Shown here: one piece after another, positions 8,634-17,803 of the stretch
How the letters are laid out: the number at the start of each line of letters is the position of its first letter
Numbering within the stretch: the stretch's first letter is position 1
Assembly (NCBI RefSeq): GCF_015169395.1
Contig: NZ_CP063458.1
Coordinates: forward strand, 5,146,001 to 5,210,000
Direction of reading: 5' to 3'
DNA from: Humisphaera borealis
GTDB taxonomy: Bacteria > Planctomycetota > Phycisphaerae > Tepidisphaerales > Tepidisphaeraceae
DNA length: 64,000 bases
Made by a program: the position numbers and the translations under genes
Notes under the pieces: generated by a model
Databases searched by the model: none
What the model was told of the DNA's origin: nothing
Seen by the model: the letters and a program-made list of their open reading frames with translations, nothing else

Positions 8634-8720
8634 GGTCCGCCTTGGCGGACGCGTTTTCGTCCTGCGGCACGACCCTTTGATCCAGTGAAACCGTTTCGCG
8701 TCCGCCAATGCGGACCCTAC
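8630..8720. repeat. Paired-hairpin (REPIN-like) element, family A1, copy 1
   Basis: Two 24-base arms (8630-8653, 8697-8720) are inverted with one mismatch. Each arm contains its own palindrome; the left one is GTCCGCCTTGGCGGAC. The spacer is 43 bases. The left arm contains the gcvT stop codon, and the right arm ends two bases before the gcvH start. A second, perfect copy lies at 47574-47663 with an unrelated spacer. Confidence 0.95.
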
Positions 8721-8722
8721 TT

Positions 8723-9106
8723 ATGGCAACACCCACCGATCGTCGTTATCTCGAGTCGCACGAGTGGCACAAGCTCGAAGGCGATACCGTCGTCATCGGC
8801 ATCACACAGCATGCCGCCGACGAACTGACCGATATCACCTACGTACAGCTTCCAAAGGTCGGCACGAAGCTCGCCGCCAAGGGGCGGTTCGGGGAAATCG
8901 AATCGGTCAAGACGACCAGCGATCTGTACACCGGCGTGGCGGGCGAGGTGGTCGCCGTCAACGACGCGCTGACCAATAATCCCGGCCTCGTCAACAGCGA
9001 CCCGTTCGCCGGTGGGTGGATGGTCAAGATCAAGCCGACCAACCCGGCCGATGTGGAGACGCTCCTGTCGTCTGCCGATTACGACAAGAAGACCGGGCAC
9101 GCTTAA
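8723..9106 (+). CDS. gcvH: Glycine cleavage system H protein (lipoyl carrier)
   Basis: This 127-residue protein is standard length for GcvH. It carries the lipoyl arm that shuttles the methylamine group between the P and T proteins. The lipoylation site is Lys63 in GEIESVKTTSD, in the lipoyl-domain hairpin, followed by SDLYTGVAGEVV and the Asn/Pro-rich turn VNDALTNNPGLVN. The N-terminus YLESHEWHKLEG is typical. An in-frame ATG 15 bases upstream would add MRTLL, encoded by the repeat arm; the start at 8723 gives the usual length and is preferred. Confidence 0.97.
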   Translation: MATPTDRRYLESHEWHKLEGDTVVIGITQHAADELTDITYVQLPKVGTKLAAKGRFGEIESVKTTSDLYTGVAGEVVAVNDALTNNPGLVNSDPFAGGWMVKIKPTNPADVETLLSSADYDKKTGHA

Positions 9107-9113
9107 AGATTTA

Positions 9114-9280
9114 TCCCCTCTCTCCAGTACTCAGGGGAGAGGGCTAGGGTGAGGGGCCGAACGTCAGGCGTCGCGATTCGCCAGTTCGCCCCCGGGGACT
9201 CGCCCATAGACCGAGGGAAGGCTTGCCGCCGTTCCGCCCCTCACCACAACCCTCTCCCCCGAGTACAGGGGAGAGGGGGA
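9114..9280. repeat. Paired-hairpin element, family A3
   Basis: Imperfect arms of ~44 bases (9114-9157 and 9236-9280) are inverted. Each arm is itself a hairpin with stem CCCTCTCC / GGAGAGGG around GAGTAC-type loops. The element fills the gcvH-gcvP gap and ends 13 bases before the gcvP ATG. Confidence 0.9.
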
Positions 9281-9293
9281 AGATGTAGCCGTC

Positions 9294-12236
9294 ATGACTC
9301 CCAGCACGATCGAAATGAAGCCGACCCCCAAGCCCGGCAGTGGTCCCCGTGTGATTCCGAGCCTAGGCGATCCGTTCGACCGCCGTCACATCGGTCCGTC
9401 CGAGGCCGAGATGAAGGCGATGCTGGAACTCATCGGCGTCAAGTCGCTGGATGAACTGGTCAGCAAGACCGTCCCGCAATCCATCCGCAGCGCCCGCCCG
9501 TTGCTCGTTCCCCCGGCGGCGAGCGAGTTCGAGGCACTGACCGAGCTCCGCGCGATCGTCAGCCAGAACAAGGTCTTCAAGTCGTACATCGGCATGGGCT
9601 ACACCGGCACGATCTGCCCGCCGGTCATTCAGCGGAACATTCTTGAGAACCCCGGCTGGTACACGCAGTACACGCCATACCAGGCGGAGATTTCGCAAGG
9701 CCGGCTCGAAGCGCTGCTGAACTACCAGACGATGGTCTCGGACCTCACCGGCCTGCCGCTGGCAAACGCCAGCCTGCTGGACGAAGGCACCGCCGCCGCC
9801 GAGGCGATGGCGATGTGCCGGTCGGTCGCGACCGATGAGAACCGCAAGGTGTTCCTGGTGTCGGCCGACTGTCATCCGCAGACGATCGCGGTCGTGCAGA
9901 CCCGGGCCAAATCGGTCGGCATTGAGTGCGTTGTCGGCGATGAGTTCGACCTGACGGCGTCGGTGAAAGACCTCTCAACGCTTTGTGGCGTGCTGGTGCA
10001 ATACCCGACCACCGACGGCCGGCTTCTCGACTACGCCGACGTCGCAAAGCAGGCTCACGCCGTTGGCGCGATGGTCGTCGCCGCCGCCGACATCCTGGCC
10101 CTCACGCTCATCAAGCCGCCCGGCGAATGGGGCGCGGATATTGCCGTCGGTTCCACCCAGCGGTTCGGCGTTCCGATGGGCTTCGGCGGCCCGCACGCGG
10201 CGTACATCGCGACCAAGACCGAGTTCGCCCGCAAGATGCCCGGCCGTATTGTCGGCGTGTCGAAAGACTCTCACGGCAACCCGGCGTATCGCCTGGCGAT
10301 TCAGACCCGCGAACAGCACATCCGTCGCGAAAAAGCCACCAGCAACATCTGCACCGCGCAGGTGCTGCTGGCGGTGATGGCCGGCATGTACGCCGTCTGG
10401 CACGGCCCCGAAGGCCTTACGAAGATCGCCCGCCGCGTACACGGCCTGACCCGCCTTATTCAGATGGGCCTCGACCGCTTCGGCATCAGCTGCGGCTCCG
10501 ACCCGTTCTTCGACACCCTCCGCGTCGGCACGCCGATGCCGAAGATGGCGATTCGTAAGAGCGAAGAATTGGGCATGAACTTCCGCGTCTACGAAGACGG
10601 CAACATTGGCGTCACCGTCGATGAGACGACCACGCTGGAAGACGTCGAGAAGATCCTGCTCTGCTTCACTCCGTCGGAAGACGCGGAAATGATCCTCTCG
10701 GACATGAGCCGCGCCGACTTCGAGAACGTACCCTCGCCCGGCGGCTTCGAGCGCAAGAGCAAGTTCCTTCAGCACCCGATCTTCAACCGTTATCACAGCG
10801 AAACGGAGATGCTGCGGTACATCAAGAAGCTCGAAGGTCGCGACCTGTCGCTGACGCACTCGATGATCCCGCTCGGCTCCTGCACAATGAAGCTGAACGC
10901 GGCCGCCGAGATGTTCCCCGTCACCTGGCCGGAGTTCGGCAACATCCACCCGTTCGCCCCGGCCGAGCAGTCTGCGGGGTACGCGAAGCTGTTCAGCGAT
11001 CTGGAAAAGTGGCTCGCGTCCTGCACGGGCTTTGCAGCCGTCTCGCTTCAGCCGAACGCCGGCTCGCAAGGCGAATACGCCGGCCTGCTGGCGATCCGCG
11101 GATACCACGAATCGCGCGGCGATCACCACCGCAACGTCTGCCTCATTCCCGTCAGTGCCCACGGCACCAACCCCAGCAGCGCTGTCGTCGCCGGCATGAA
11201 AGTCGTCGTCTGCGCCTGTGACGAGAACGGCAACATCGATCTGGCCGACCTCAAGGCCAAGGCCGCGGAGCACGCCGCGAACCTGTCCGCGCTGATGATC
11301 ACCTACCCGAGCACGCACGGCGTGTTCGAAGAAGACGTCCGCGAGATCTGCCAGGTCATCCACAGCCACGGCGGACAGGTCTACATGGACGGCGCGAACA
11401 TGAACGCCCAGGTCGGCCTGACCAGCCCCGGCGACATCGGCGCCGACGTCTGCCACCTGAACCTGCACAAGACCTTCTGCATCCCCCACGGTGGCGGCGG
11501 CCCGGGCATGGGGCCGATCTGCGTCGCCAAGCATTTGGCACCGTTCCTGCCCGGCAATCCTCTGAGCCAGGGCGGACTTTCGACTTCAGGTGCCGTCGGC
11601 CCGGTGAGCGCAGCGAACTACGGCAGTGCGAGCATCCTGGTCATCCCCTGGATGTACATCCGCATGATGGGCGCGGAGGGGCTGACCAAGGCGACGCAGG
11701 TCGCGATCCTGAATGCCAACTACATCGCCAAGCGGCTGGAAGGGCACTACCCGACGCTGTTCAAGGGCCGTAACGGCTTCGTTGCGCACGAGTGCGTGAT
11801 GGACTGCCGCGACTTCGATCACGCGGCGGGTATCAAGGTCGAAGACATCGCCAAGCGGCTTATGGACTACAGCTTCCACGCCCCGACGATGAGCTGGCCG
11901 GTTCCCGGCACGCTGATGGTCGAGCCGACGGAGAGCGAACCGAAGTGGGAACTCGACCGGTTCTGTGACGCGATGATCGGCATCCGCCAGGAAATCGCTG
12001 AGATCGAGGCCGGAAAGTCAGACCGCACCGACAACCCGTTGAAGCATGCCCCGCACACCATGGTGGCGGTCACGGCGGACGAATGGAAGCACAAGTACCC
12101 GCGCTCGCAGGCGGCCTACCCGCGTGCTTCGCTCCGCGACAGCAAGTTCTGGCCGGCGGTGGGGCGGATCGACAACCCCTATGGCGATCGCAACCTCGTC
12201 TGTACGTGTCCGCCGATGGATACGTATCAAACGTGA
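9294..12236 (+). CDS. gcvP: Glycine dehydrogenase (decarboxylating), P protein
   Basis: This 980-residue PLP enzyme is the fused, single-polypeptide form (not gcvPA/gcvPB). It decarboxylates glycine and loads the methylamine group on GcvH. The N-terminal half has [20 protein letters not shown] and [20 protein letters not shown]. The C-terminal half holds the PLP lysine near residue 725 ([20 protein letters not shown]), preceded by [20 protein letters not shown]. The length and both pseudo-repeated halves are intact. The start ATG lies just after a repeat element, and no strong ribosome binding site is visible. It completes the gcvT-H-P operon; lipoamide dehydrogenase is not in the window. Confidence 0.97.
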   Translation: MTPSTIEMKPTPKPGSGPRVIPSLGDPFDRRHIGPSEAEMKAMLELIGVKSLDELVSKTVPQSIRSARPLLVPPAASEFEALTELRAIVSQNKVFKSYIGMGYTGTICPPVIQRNILENPGWYTQYTPYQAEISQGRLEALLNYQTMVSDLTGLPLANASLLDEGTAAAEAMAMCRSVATDENRKVFLVSADCHPQTIAVVQTRAKSVGIECVVGDEFDLTASVKDLSTLCGVLVQYPTTDGRLLDYADVAKQAHAVGAMVVAAADILALTLIKPPGEWGADIAVGSTQRFGVPMGFGGPHAAYIATKTEFARKMPGRIVGVSKDSHGNPAYRLAIQTREQHIRREKATSNICTAQVLLAVMAGMYAVWHGPEGLTKIARRVHGLTRLIQMGLDRFGISCGSDPFFDTLRVGTPMPKMAIRKSEELGMNFRVYEDGNIGVTVDETTTLEDVEKILLCFTPSEDAEMILSDMSRADFENVPSPGGFERKSKFLQHPIFNRYHSETEMLRYIKKLEGRDLSLTHSMIPLGSCTMKLNAAAEMFPVTWPEFGNIHPFAPAEQSAGYAKLFSDLEKWLASCTGFAAVSLQPNAGSQGEYAGLLAIRGYHESRGDHHRNVCLIPVSAHGTNPSSAVVAGMKVVVCACDENGNIDLADLKAKAAEHAANLSALMITYPSTHGVFEEDVREICQVIHSHGGQVYMDGANMNAQVGLTSPGDIGADVCHLNLHKTFCIPHGGGGPGMGPICVAKHLAPFLPGNPLSQGGLSTSGAVGPVSAANYGSASILVIPWMYIRMMGAEGLTKATQVAILNANYIAKRLEGHYPTLFKGRNGFVAHECVMDCRDFDHAAGIKVEDIAKRLMDYSFHAPTMSWPVPGTLMVEPTESEPKWELDRFCDAMIGIRQEIAEIEAGKSDRTDNPLKHAPHTMVAVTADEWKHKYPRSQAAYPRASLRDSKFWPAVGRIDNPYGDRNLVCTCPPMDTYQT

Positions 12237-12240
12237 TGTT

Positions 12241-12321
12241 TAGCGGTCGCACCGGAGGTGCACTCTGAGTTTTTCGATTCAGTGTTCGTGCCCGAAGCGT
12301 GCACCTGCGGTGCGACCGCTA
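12241..12321. repeat. Paired-hairpin element, family A2
   Basis: Two 23-base arms (12241-12263, 12299-12321) are inverted with one mismatch. The core is GGTCGCACCGCAGGTGCAC (right arm, reverse complement), in which GCACC-gca-GGTGC can form a small hairpin. The spacer is 35 bases. It lies right after gcvP. A solitary arm of the same family is at 46053-46075. Confidence 0.93.
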
Positions 12322-12343
12322 ATCAGGTAACCTTCTCCGCGAC

Positions 12344-13195
12344 GTGACGTCTCAAACCCCAACGGACTCGCCCGCCCCCCGAGCGCATGTGCATCGCCCG
12401 CGCAGGGGCCGCTGGTTTCAAATCAGCACGCCCTTCGACTTCGAGTGGAATCATGCGAAGCTGGAGATCCCCAACCTTCCGCCGCAGCTCGTAGGGTTGC
12501 GAATCATCCATCTGACCGATCTGCACGTGCGCGGACCCTGGCACGAAGCCTATGACTGCCTGCTCGAACGGATCGCACAGGCAAACGCCGACCTGCTGCT
12601 GTTCACCGGCGACTTTGTGGACAATAAGAAGGACCACAGCGAGGCATTGCCCTCGGCGCGGCGGCTCGCCGAGGGTTTCCGGGCGAAGCAGGGCGTTTAC
12701 GCGATCCTCGGCAATCACGACCGGCTTCACTTTCTCCCCCGGCTTCTCGAGATGCCATTGCAGGCGATCTGCGGCGAACGGCGGACGATTGCTGTCAACG
12801 GCGCGACCGTTGAACTGATCGGCCTCCCCGGCGCAGTTCGGCGGGATCTGCCTCGGGAGTTCGTCAGCCAGATGCCGCCGCCTCCGCTAAGCGGCGACAA
12901 GACCGTCCGCATTGTGCTGTCACACTTTCCGGATCATCTGCTCCGCACGGCGGCTTTGCGGCCGCATCTGTTCCTCGCCGGGCACACCCACGGCGGACAG
13001 TGCTGCCTGCCCGGCGGCATTCCGATTCTCAAACACGACAGCCTGCCACGGCGGCTCTGCACCGGGATTCACCGCGTCGAAGACACCTGGCTTGTCGTCG
13101 GCCGAGGCTTCGGTTCGACGACGTTGCAACTTCGCATCTTCTGTCCGCCAGAGGTGATCGAGATCGAGCTGGTGCGACCGGGCAACCTGCCGTAG
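12344..13195 (+). CDS. Calcineurin-like metallophosphoesterase
   Basis: The 283-residue protein carries all metallophosphoesterase motifs: D59 and H61 (HLTDLHVRG), D90 (FTGDFVDN), N124-H125 (LGNHDRLH), H194 (LSHFPD) and H214/H216 (AGHTHGGQ). These bind a di-metal centre and hydrolyse phosphoesters. The GGQ after the last motif is common in the YkuE/LpxG-like branch, which acts on membrane lipids such as UDP-diacylglucosamine in some bacteria, but no membrane helix is present here, so the substrate is unknown. The start used is GTG. The next gene is an ABC ATPase 61 bases on, on the same strand. Confidence 0.88.
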   Translation: MTSQTPTDSPAPRAHVHRPRRGRWFQISTPFDFEWNHAKLEIPNLPPQLVGLRIIHLTDLHVRGPWHEAYDCLLERIAQANADLLLFTGDFVDNKKDHSEALPSARRLAEGFRAKQGVYAILGNHDRLHFLPRLLEMPLQAICGERRTIAVNGATVELIGLPGAVRRDLPREFVSQMPPPPLSGDKTVRIVLSHFPDHLLRTAALRPHLFLAGHTHGGQCCLPGGIPILKHDSLPRRLCTGIHRVEDTWLVVGRGFGSTTLQLRIFCPPEVIEIELVRPGNLP

Positions 13196-13256
13196 CACGG
13201 CCTCGATGTCTCGGCCGCGGGTCGTTCGCTTGTGACGACCCTTTTCGCCCCCTACA

Positions 13257-14783
13257 TTGCACGACGTGAGCGACGGTTCTCCAGGAGACATTTCCGAACA
13301 ACCCGCAGTGCGGGTCGAACGCCTGGGCAAGAAGTTTGCCATCTACCCCACGCCCTGGAAGCGCGCGGCCGAATGGCTTTCGCTGGGCCGGCGCAAGCTT
13401 CACGACGACTTCTGGGCATTGCGCGACGTCAGCTTTTCACTCTCTCGCGGCGAATCGCTGGGGGTGATCGGCGTTAACGGATCGGGGAAAAGCACACTGC
13501 TGAAGATCCTCTCCGGCGCGCTCTACCCGACTGAAGGCACGTTCGTGGCGCGTGGCCGGGTGTTGAGTCTGCTAGAGTTGGGCACCGGTGTGAACCCGCT
13601 TCTGACGGGGCGGCAGAATGTCATCACGTCGTCTCGGCTGCTCGACTTCCCCGGCGGGTACGCCGAGCAGAAACTGCCGGAGATCGAACGCTTTGCCGAC
13701 CTGCCGCCGGGGTTCTTCGATCGACCGGTGGGCCTCTACAGCAGCGGCATGCTGGTGCGGTTGGTTTTCAGCATGTTCGCGTGCTTCGACCCCGATGTGT
13801 TCGTCGTCGATGAGGCACTGAGCGTCGGCGACGTCTTCTTTCAGCAGAAATGCACGCAGCGATTGCAGGAGATGCGGGCCGGCGGCACGACCATGCTCTT
13901 CGTCAGCCACGACCTGGCCGCGGTCGAGGCACTGTGCGACCGGGTCCTGGTGCTGCACGGCGGAACGGTCCGGCACGACGGGGACAAGAAGACCGGTATC
14001 GGCATCTACTACGCGCTCGGCGGCGCAGGTCAGCCGGGAACGCGGGCGTCCGTGCCAGCGCCAACTCATATGTCGCCTGCGGCGACGGCGGGCGATGACG
14101 CTCGCGTTCCCAGCGAAGCGCCCGAGGTCATCGAGGCCGCGCCGCAGTTCCAACCGGTCTCCCTCGATCTTTCCCGCACTCTGCCGTGGCAACGTCCGGA
14201 CATGCGCGAAGGCTTCGGGACCGGCGCGGTCGAGATCACTGGCGTCTGTTTTGCACGCGACGACGGAAGCCCTGAACCGGTCGTCCAGCAGGGGCAATGG
14301 CTTTCGGTCTTCATGCAGACGGTGGGGCTGCACGATGCGAAAGCTGTCAATCTCGGTGTCGCGGTGTTTGACCGCCACAACCGCCTGCTGTTCGCTCGCG
14401 GCTGGGTGAACGCAGGGCTGATGCCGATCGACATGACCGCCGGGATGGACATCGTTACGCGATTCGCGATCAAGCTCGACCTGGAGCCCGGCGAATACAC
14501 GCTGACGCTCTCGGCCGGCCAGGCGCTTCCAGACCCGACATCTCCGATCGGCTGGAATCAACACATCGGCGGCGACCGCTATCGCGAGCTGCCGCACGCC
14601 GCGAAGATAGCGGTCATCCCCGCTGCCGGCCGGCCTCGTACCAGCTTCGGGCCGGCGAACTTGCGCAGTCGGGTGGATGGCGTGATTCTGGGAAGCCGGT
14701 CCGAGTCCATTCCAGGTGCAGCGCCGATCACGCCCAATACCGCTTCAACGCTCACCCCCCATTCTTCGCCGCAATCCGCATGA
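13257..14783 (+). CDS. Wzt/TagH-like polysaccharide-export ABC ATPase with C-terminal sugar-recognition-like domain
   Basis: This 508-residue protein has an ABC ATPase core at about 17-255: Walker A GVNGSGKST (72-80), signature YSSGM (~161), Walker B DVFVVDEALSVGD, and H-loop LFVSHD. The early LGKKFAIYPTPWKRAAEWLS insertion before the core is typical of O-antigen/teichoic-acid exporters (Wzt, TagH). After a Pro/Ala-rich linker (260-295) comes a ~170-residue beta-rich domain (GTGAVEITGVCFARDDG... to ALPDPTSPIGWNQHIGGDR) like the Wzt C-terminal domain that reads the glycan end. The start could be TTG 13257 or GTG 13266. The stop overlaps the methyltransferase start by 4 bases. No Wzm-type permease gene is in the window, which is unusual because the two are normally adjacent. 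Confidence 0.9.
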   Translation: MHDVSDGSPGDISEQPAVRVERLGKKFAIYPTPWKRAAEWLSLGRRKLHDDFWALRDVSFSLSRGESLGVIGVNGSGKSTLLKILSGALYPTEGTFVARGRVLSLLELGTGVNPLLTGRQNVITSSRLLDFPGGYAEQKLPEIERFADLPPGFFDRPVGLYSSGMLVRLVFSMFACFDPDVFVVDEALSVGDVFFQQKCTQRLQEMRAGGTTMLFVSHDLAAVEALCDRVLVLHGGTVRHDGDKKTGIGIYYALGGAGQPGTRASVPAPTHMSPAATAGDDARVPSEAPEVIEAAPQFQPVSLDLSRTLPWQRPDMREGFGTGAVEITGVCFARDDGSPEPVVQQGQWLSVFMQTVGLHDAKAVNLGVAVFDRHNRLLFARGWVNAGLMPIDMTAGMDIVTRFAIKLDLEPGEYTLTLSAGQALPDPTSPIGWNQHIGGDRYRELPHAAKIAVIPAAGRPRTSFGPANLRSRVDGVILGSRSESIPGAAPITPNTASTLTPHSSPQSA

Positions 14784-15751
14784 CGACGTCAAACCCCATC
14801 TCCTGCTGGTGCGGCAACACGAGCTTGGCCGATTTCGGCCCGGAGTTTCTGCATTGCGGCGACTGCCAGACCCTGGTCTCCCGCCAGCGAGGCAGGCCGG
14901 CGGACGAGATTCTCCATGTCGGCGCCGACGAAGGCGGCCTGTACGGGAAGAGCTACTGGTTCGAACACCAGGAACAGGATGTCGGCCTGCCCGACATCAC
15001 CTCCCGAGCCCGAACCGACCTGCCCGAGCGGTGCGTCTATTGGCTGCGGACCTTGCTCGCATTCAAGCTGCCGCCGGCGAACGTTTTGGAACTGGGCAGC
15101 GCGCACGGCGGCTTCGTGGCGATGCTGCGATCCGCCGGCTACGACGCGGCCGGGCTGGAGCTAAGCCCGTATATCGTCGATTTCGCCCGGCAGACCTTTG
15201 GCGTGCCGATGCATCTGGGCCCGGTGGAGCAACAACCGATCGCGCCCGGGTCGCTCGATGCCATCGTCATGATGGACGTGCTGGAACATCTCCCGGACCC
15301 GATCGGCACGATGAAGCACGTCGCGTCGCTGCTGAAGCCCGACGGCGTCCTTATCGCCCAGACGCCGCGCTATCCGGAACATCGCACGTTCGCCCAGATG
15401 GCTGGAGCCAACGACTACTTCCTGAATCACATGCGGGGCAAAGCACCAGAGCATCTGTTGCTATTCAGTGAGTCGAGCGCCGGGCGACTGATGCGCGAGA
15501 TCGGGCTGCCGACGGTGATTTTCGAGCCGCCGATCTTCCACCAGTATGACATGTATTTTGTCGCCGCCCGACAGACGGTTGCGCGCCATCCGGCTGCGTC
15601 GCAGGCGACGGCACTTCAGGCGACGGCGGGCGGTCGGCTGACGCAGGCCTTGCTCGACGCGACCGGCGAGCGCGATTCGTATCTCGCCGAGGCCAACAAG
15701 CGCCTGGCGGTGATCGAAGGTCTGGTCGCCGAGGTCGAACGCCTCAAGTAG
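14780..15751 (+). CDS. SAM-dependent methyltransferase (class I)
   Basis: The 323-residue protein begins with a Cys-rich zinc-ribbon-like segment (CWCGNTSLADFGPEFLHCGDC), then has a Rossmann methyltransferase core: motif I VLELGSAHGGFVA, then DAIVMMDVLEHLPDP and LKPDGVLIAQTP. Such proteins modify glycans or glycan precursors in surface-polysaccharide clusters. It overlaps the Wzt-like gene by 4 bases, so the two are probably translated together; capping methylation recognised by the Wzt tail is a plausible link. The last ~30 residues (DSYLAEANKRLAVIEGLVAE) form a coiled coil that ends abruptly, as if a longer fused protein had lost its following domain. Confidence 0.87.
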   Translation: MTTSNPISCWCGNTSLADFGPEFLHCGDCQTLVSRQRGRPADEILHVGADEGGLYGKSYWFEHQEQDVGLPDITSRARTDLPERCVYWLRTLLAFKLPPANVLELGSAHGGFVAMLRSAGYDAAGLELSPYIVDFARQTFGVPMHLGPVEQQPIAPGSLDAIVMMDVLEHLPDPIGTMKHVASLLKPDGVLIAQTPRYPEHRTFAQMAGANDYFLNHMRGKAPEHLLLFSESSAGRLMREIGLPTVIFEPPIFHQYDMYFVAARQTVARHPAASQATALQATAGGRLTQALLDATGERDSYLAEANKRLAVIEGLVAEVERLK

Positions 15752-15768
15752 GGCGGGCAGCGTCCTCG

Positions 15769-16713
15769 CTAAGTGTGCCACGGCTGCCACGCCGCGATGA
15801 CAATCGCGATCGCCATCACCAGCGTGCACCAGCTCACGCGGTCTTTGATCGCGAAAAGGATGGGGTCGTCGTCGAGCGCTTTCCGCCCGGCGACGAACCA
15901 GACGCGGGTGATCCAGTACATCAGCAGGGGGCAGAGCATCCAGAGGAACACGGGGGCCGTATAGAGCTTCGACGCGGCGCTGGACGTATCGTTGATGTAG
16001 AGCGCCATGACCAGCACGGCGAGGTATCCGCTGGCGAGGCCCGCGCTTTCGACGAGCCGGAGGTCGCCAGTGTCGTAGCTGCGTCCCCGGGCCTCGGTCT
16101 GCCCGACGCCCGAGAGCAGGACCAGTTCCGCATAGCGCTTGGCAAACGCGAGCGACACAAAGAAGAAGATCGAGAACGCGAGCAACCATTTGCTCACCTC
16201 GACGCTGCCCGCGTAACCGCCGGCGAGGAGTCGAAGCGTGTAGAGTCCGGCCAGGACGAAGACGTCCAGCAGTAATCGCTGCTTGAACCACACCGAGTAC
16301 GCCACGCCGAGCGTGACGTAGACCGCGAGCGACGCACCAAAGTGCCAAGGCAGGGCGGCGCAGAGTGCGGCCGCGACGGCGAGCAGGGCACAAATCAGCG
16401 GCGGGCCGATGCGGGTGGAAAGCGCTCCTGATGCGAAAGGCCGCTGGCGCTTGGTGGGATGAAGACGGTCAACTTCCAGGTCTTTGAGGTCATTGATCAG
16501 GTAGATCGCCGATGCCGCCAGGCAGAACGCGGTGAATCCGCCAACGGCGGCAAACCACTGCCGCAGAGCCGTATGCCCGTGCCAGGGAAGGACGTGCGCC
16601 AGCAGAAGCGGAAGCAGCAGAAGAACGTTCTTGACCCATTGGTGCGGCCTCAGCGCTCGCAACGCGGCGACAGGCAGGCTGGCAGGCTGGCGTTGGTTGA
16701 CGGATTGCTGCAT
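15769..16713 (-). CDS. UbiA-family prenyltransferase, DPPR-synthase-like
   Basis: This 314-residue membrane protein has about eight or nine hydrophobic helices. It carries the UbiA signature NDLKDLEVDRLHPTKRQRP at about 74-92, and the N-terminal LRPHQWVKNVL is characteristic of the branch that includes decaprenyl-phosphate phosphoribosyltransferase (Rv3806c-type), which transfers phosphoribose from PRPP to a polyprenyl phosphate. In actinobacteria this leads to arabinan donors; in other phyla the role is less clear. It converges with the methyltransferase gene with only 17 bases between the stops. Function as an envelope-lipid enzyme is inferred from the family. Confidence 0.88.
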   Translation of the reverse strand: MQQSVNQRQPASLPVAALRALRPHQWVKNVLLLLPLLLAHVLPWHGHTALRQWFAAVGGFTAFCLAASAIYLINDLKDLEVDRLHPTKRQRPFASGALSTRIGPPLICALLAVAAALCAALPWHFGASLAVYVTLGVAYSVWFKQRLLLDVFVLAGLYTLRLLAGGYAGSVEVSKWLLAFSIFFFVSLAFAKRYAELVLLSGVGQTEARGRSYDTGDLRLVESAGLASGYLAVLVMALYINDTSSAASKLYTAPVFLWMLCPLLMYWITRVWFVAGRKALDDDPILFAIKDRVSWCTLVMAIAIVIAAWQPWHT

Positions 16714-16956
16714 TGAGGACGGTCGAATCGATCATGGGCCGCGAAATCGATCATAAGTCGCGAAATCGGGATTGCCCAATGGATGAGGCTGAGCGACCGA
16801 TAACCGCGGCATGTGTAATCCGCGGGGATGCCGGTGACCTGCGGTACATCGATACACCGCGGAAACGGCCTGTTGGACCCGCGCCCGTGCGATCGACTAC
16901 TATGTGGGACTTGTGACCTGCGCTGGCGGCGCGGGTGGAGGATTAGCACCGCGCCG
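16714..16956. other. Divergent intergenic region (prenyltransferase / ccsA-like) with a short tandem repeat
   Basis: An approximately 20-base unit (AATCGATCAT + 4 variable bases + CGCGA) occurs twice in tandem at about 16726-16766, close to the prenyltransferase start. A weak rightward promoter (TTGGAC 16873-16878, TACTAT 16898-16903, 19-base spacer) may serve the ccsA-like gene. No gene is seen. Confidence 0.35.
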
Positions 16957-17790
16957 ATGCATAACGTTTCCAACGGACAGATTGCCCTTCTGGTCGCAAC
17001 GATCGCCTGCTTTGCAGTAGCGACGATCTGTTCGCTGCTGCGCCTGCGGCGCGATCACGAAGGGCTGCGCGTCGTCGGTAAGGTTGTCGCCTACCTTGGG
17101 TTGCTCTCCAGCGTCGGCGTTCTGATCTGGCATTCGGCCGAACGCGGTACCTGGATTCCACTGGGCGACAATTTCGACACGCTGGTTTGTCTTGGCGTGC
17201 TGCTGGCGGGTTTCGTGCTTTACATGCAGGTATTCCGGCCGCTGCGAGGGTTGGAAGGCTTTCTACTTCCGATCGTGATCCTGCTGATGACCGCTGCCGT
17301 CGTCTTCGGGCGCACCCAGCCGCATGACTACGTGAATACGACCTGGTCCTGGGTCCACCGGATTGCCGCGTACGGCGGTGCGGTTGCGTTTGCGATCGCC
17401 TGTGCGGGCGGACTGATGTTCCTCTGGGTCAGCCGCCGATTGAAGTCGGCGAGGATTGCAGGTCCGGGGCCGCGAATGGGTAGCCTCGAACGCCTCGAAC
17501 ACCTGACACTGCTGTCGGTCGGTTTGGGTTTCGGCCTGCTGACGATCGGCGCCATCACCGGCCTGGCCCGCATCGCCGAGACCCCCGGCGACACGCGGCT
17601 GGGCGACCAGTGGTATCTGAATCCGAAGGTGCTGCTGGCGTTGTGCGTCTGGGTTGTTTACGCGGTTGTCCTGCACTCGCCGATCAATCCGAGCTTCAGA
17701 GGCCGCCGGGCAGCTGTGTTGAGCGTGGTCGGATTCGCGCTGATGGTCGGCACTGTCGTCGCGGTGCAGTTTGTGCCGAGTGGCAGGTGA
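16957..17790 (+). CDS. CcsA/HemX-like cytochrome c assembly membrane protein
   Basis: The 277-residue product has about eight membrane helices and matches the CcsA/CcmC/HemX superfamily (haem handling for cytochrome c maturation). Conserved His residues occur in TTWSWVHRIAAYGG and VVLHSPINPSF; the later NPKVLLALCVWVVYA segment resembles the family's W-PK region. The strict WGxxWxWD motif of true CcsA is not seen, so a HemX-type role that influences HemA is also possible. The ATG at 16957 begins the first helix; the longer open frame upstream is not protein-like. hemA follows 42 bases later, as hemX and hemA adjoin in other bacteria. Confidence 0.83.
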   Translation: MHNVSNGQIALLVATIACFAVATICSLLRLRRDHEGLRVVGKVVAYLGLLSSVGVLIWHSAERGTWIPLGDNFDTLVCLGVLLAGFVLYMQVFRPLRGLEGFLLPIVILLMTAAVVFGRTQPHDYVNTTWSWVHRIAAYGGAVAFAIACAGGLMFLWVSRRLKSARIAGPGPRMGSLERLEHLTLLSVGLGFGLLTIGAITGLARIAETPGDTRLGDQWYLNPKVLLALCVWVVYAVVLHSPINPSFRGRRAAVLSVVGFALMVGTVVAVQFVPSGR

Positions 17791-17803
17791 GTCTCGAATT
17801 GAA

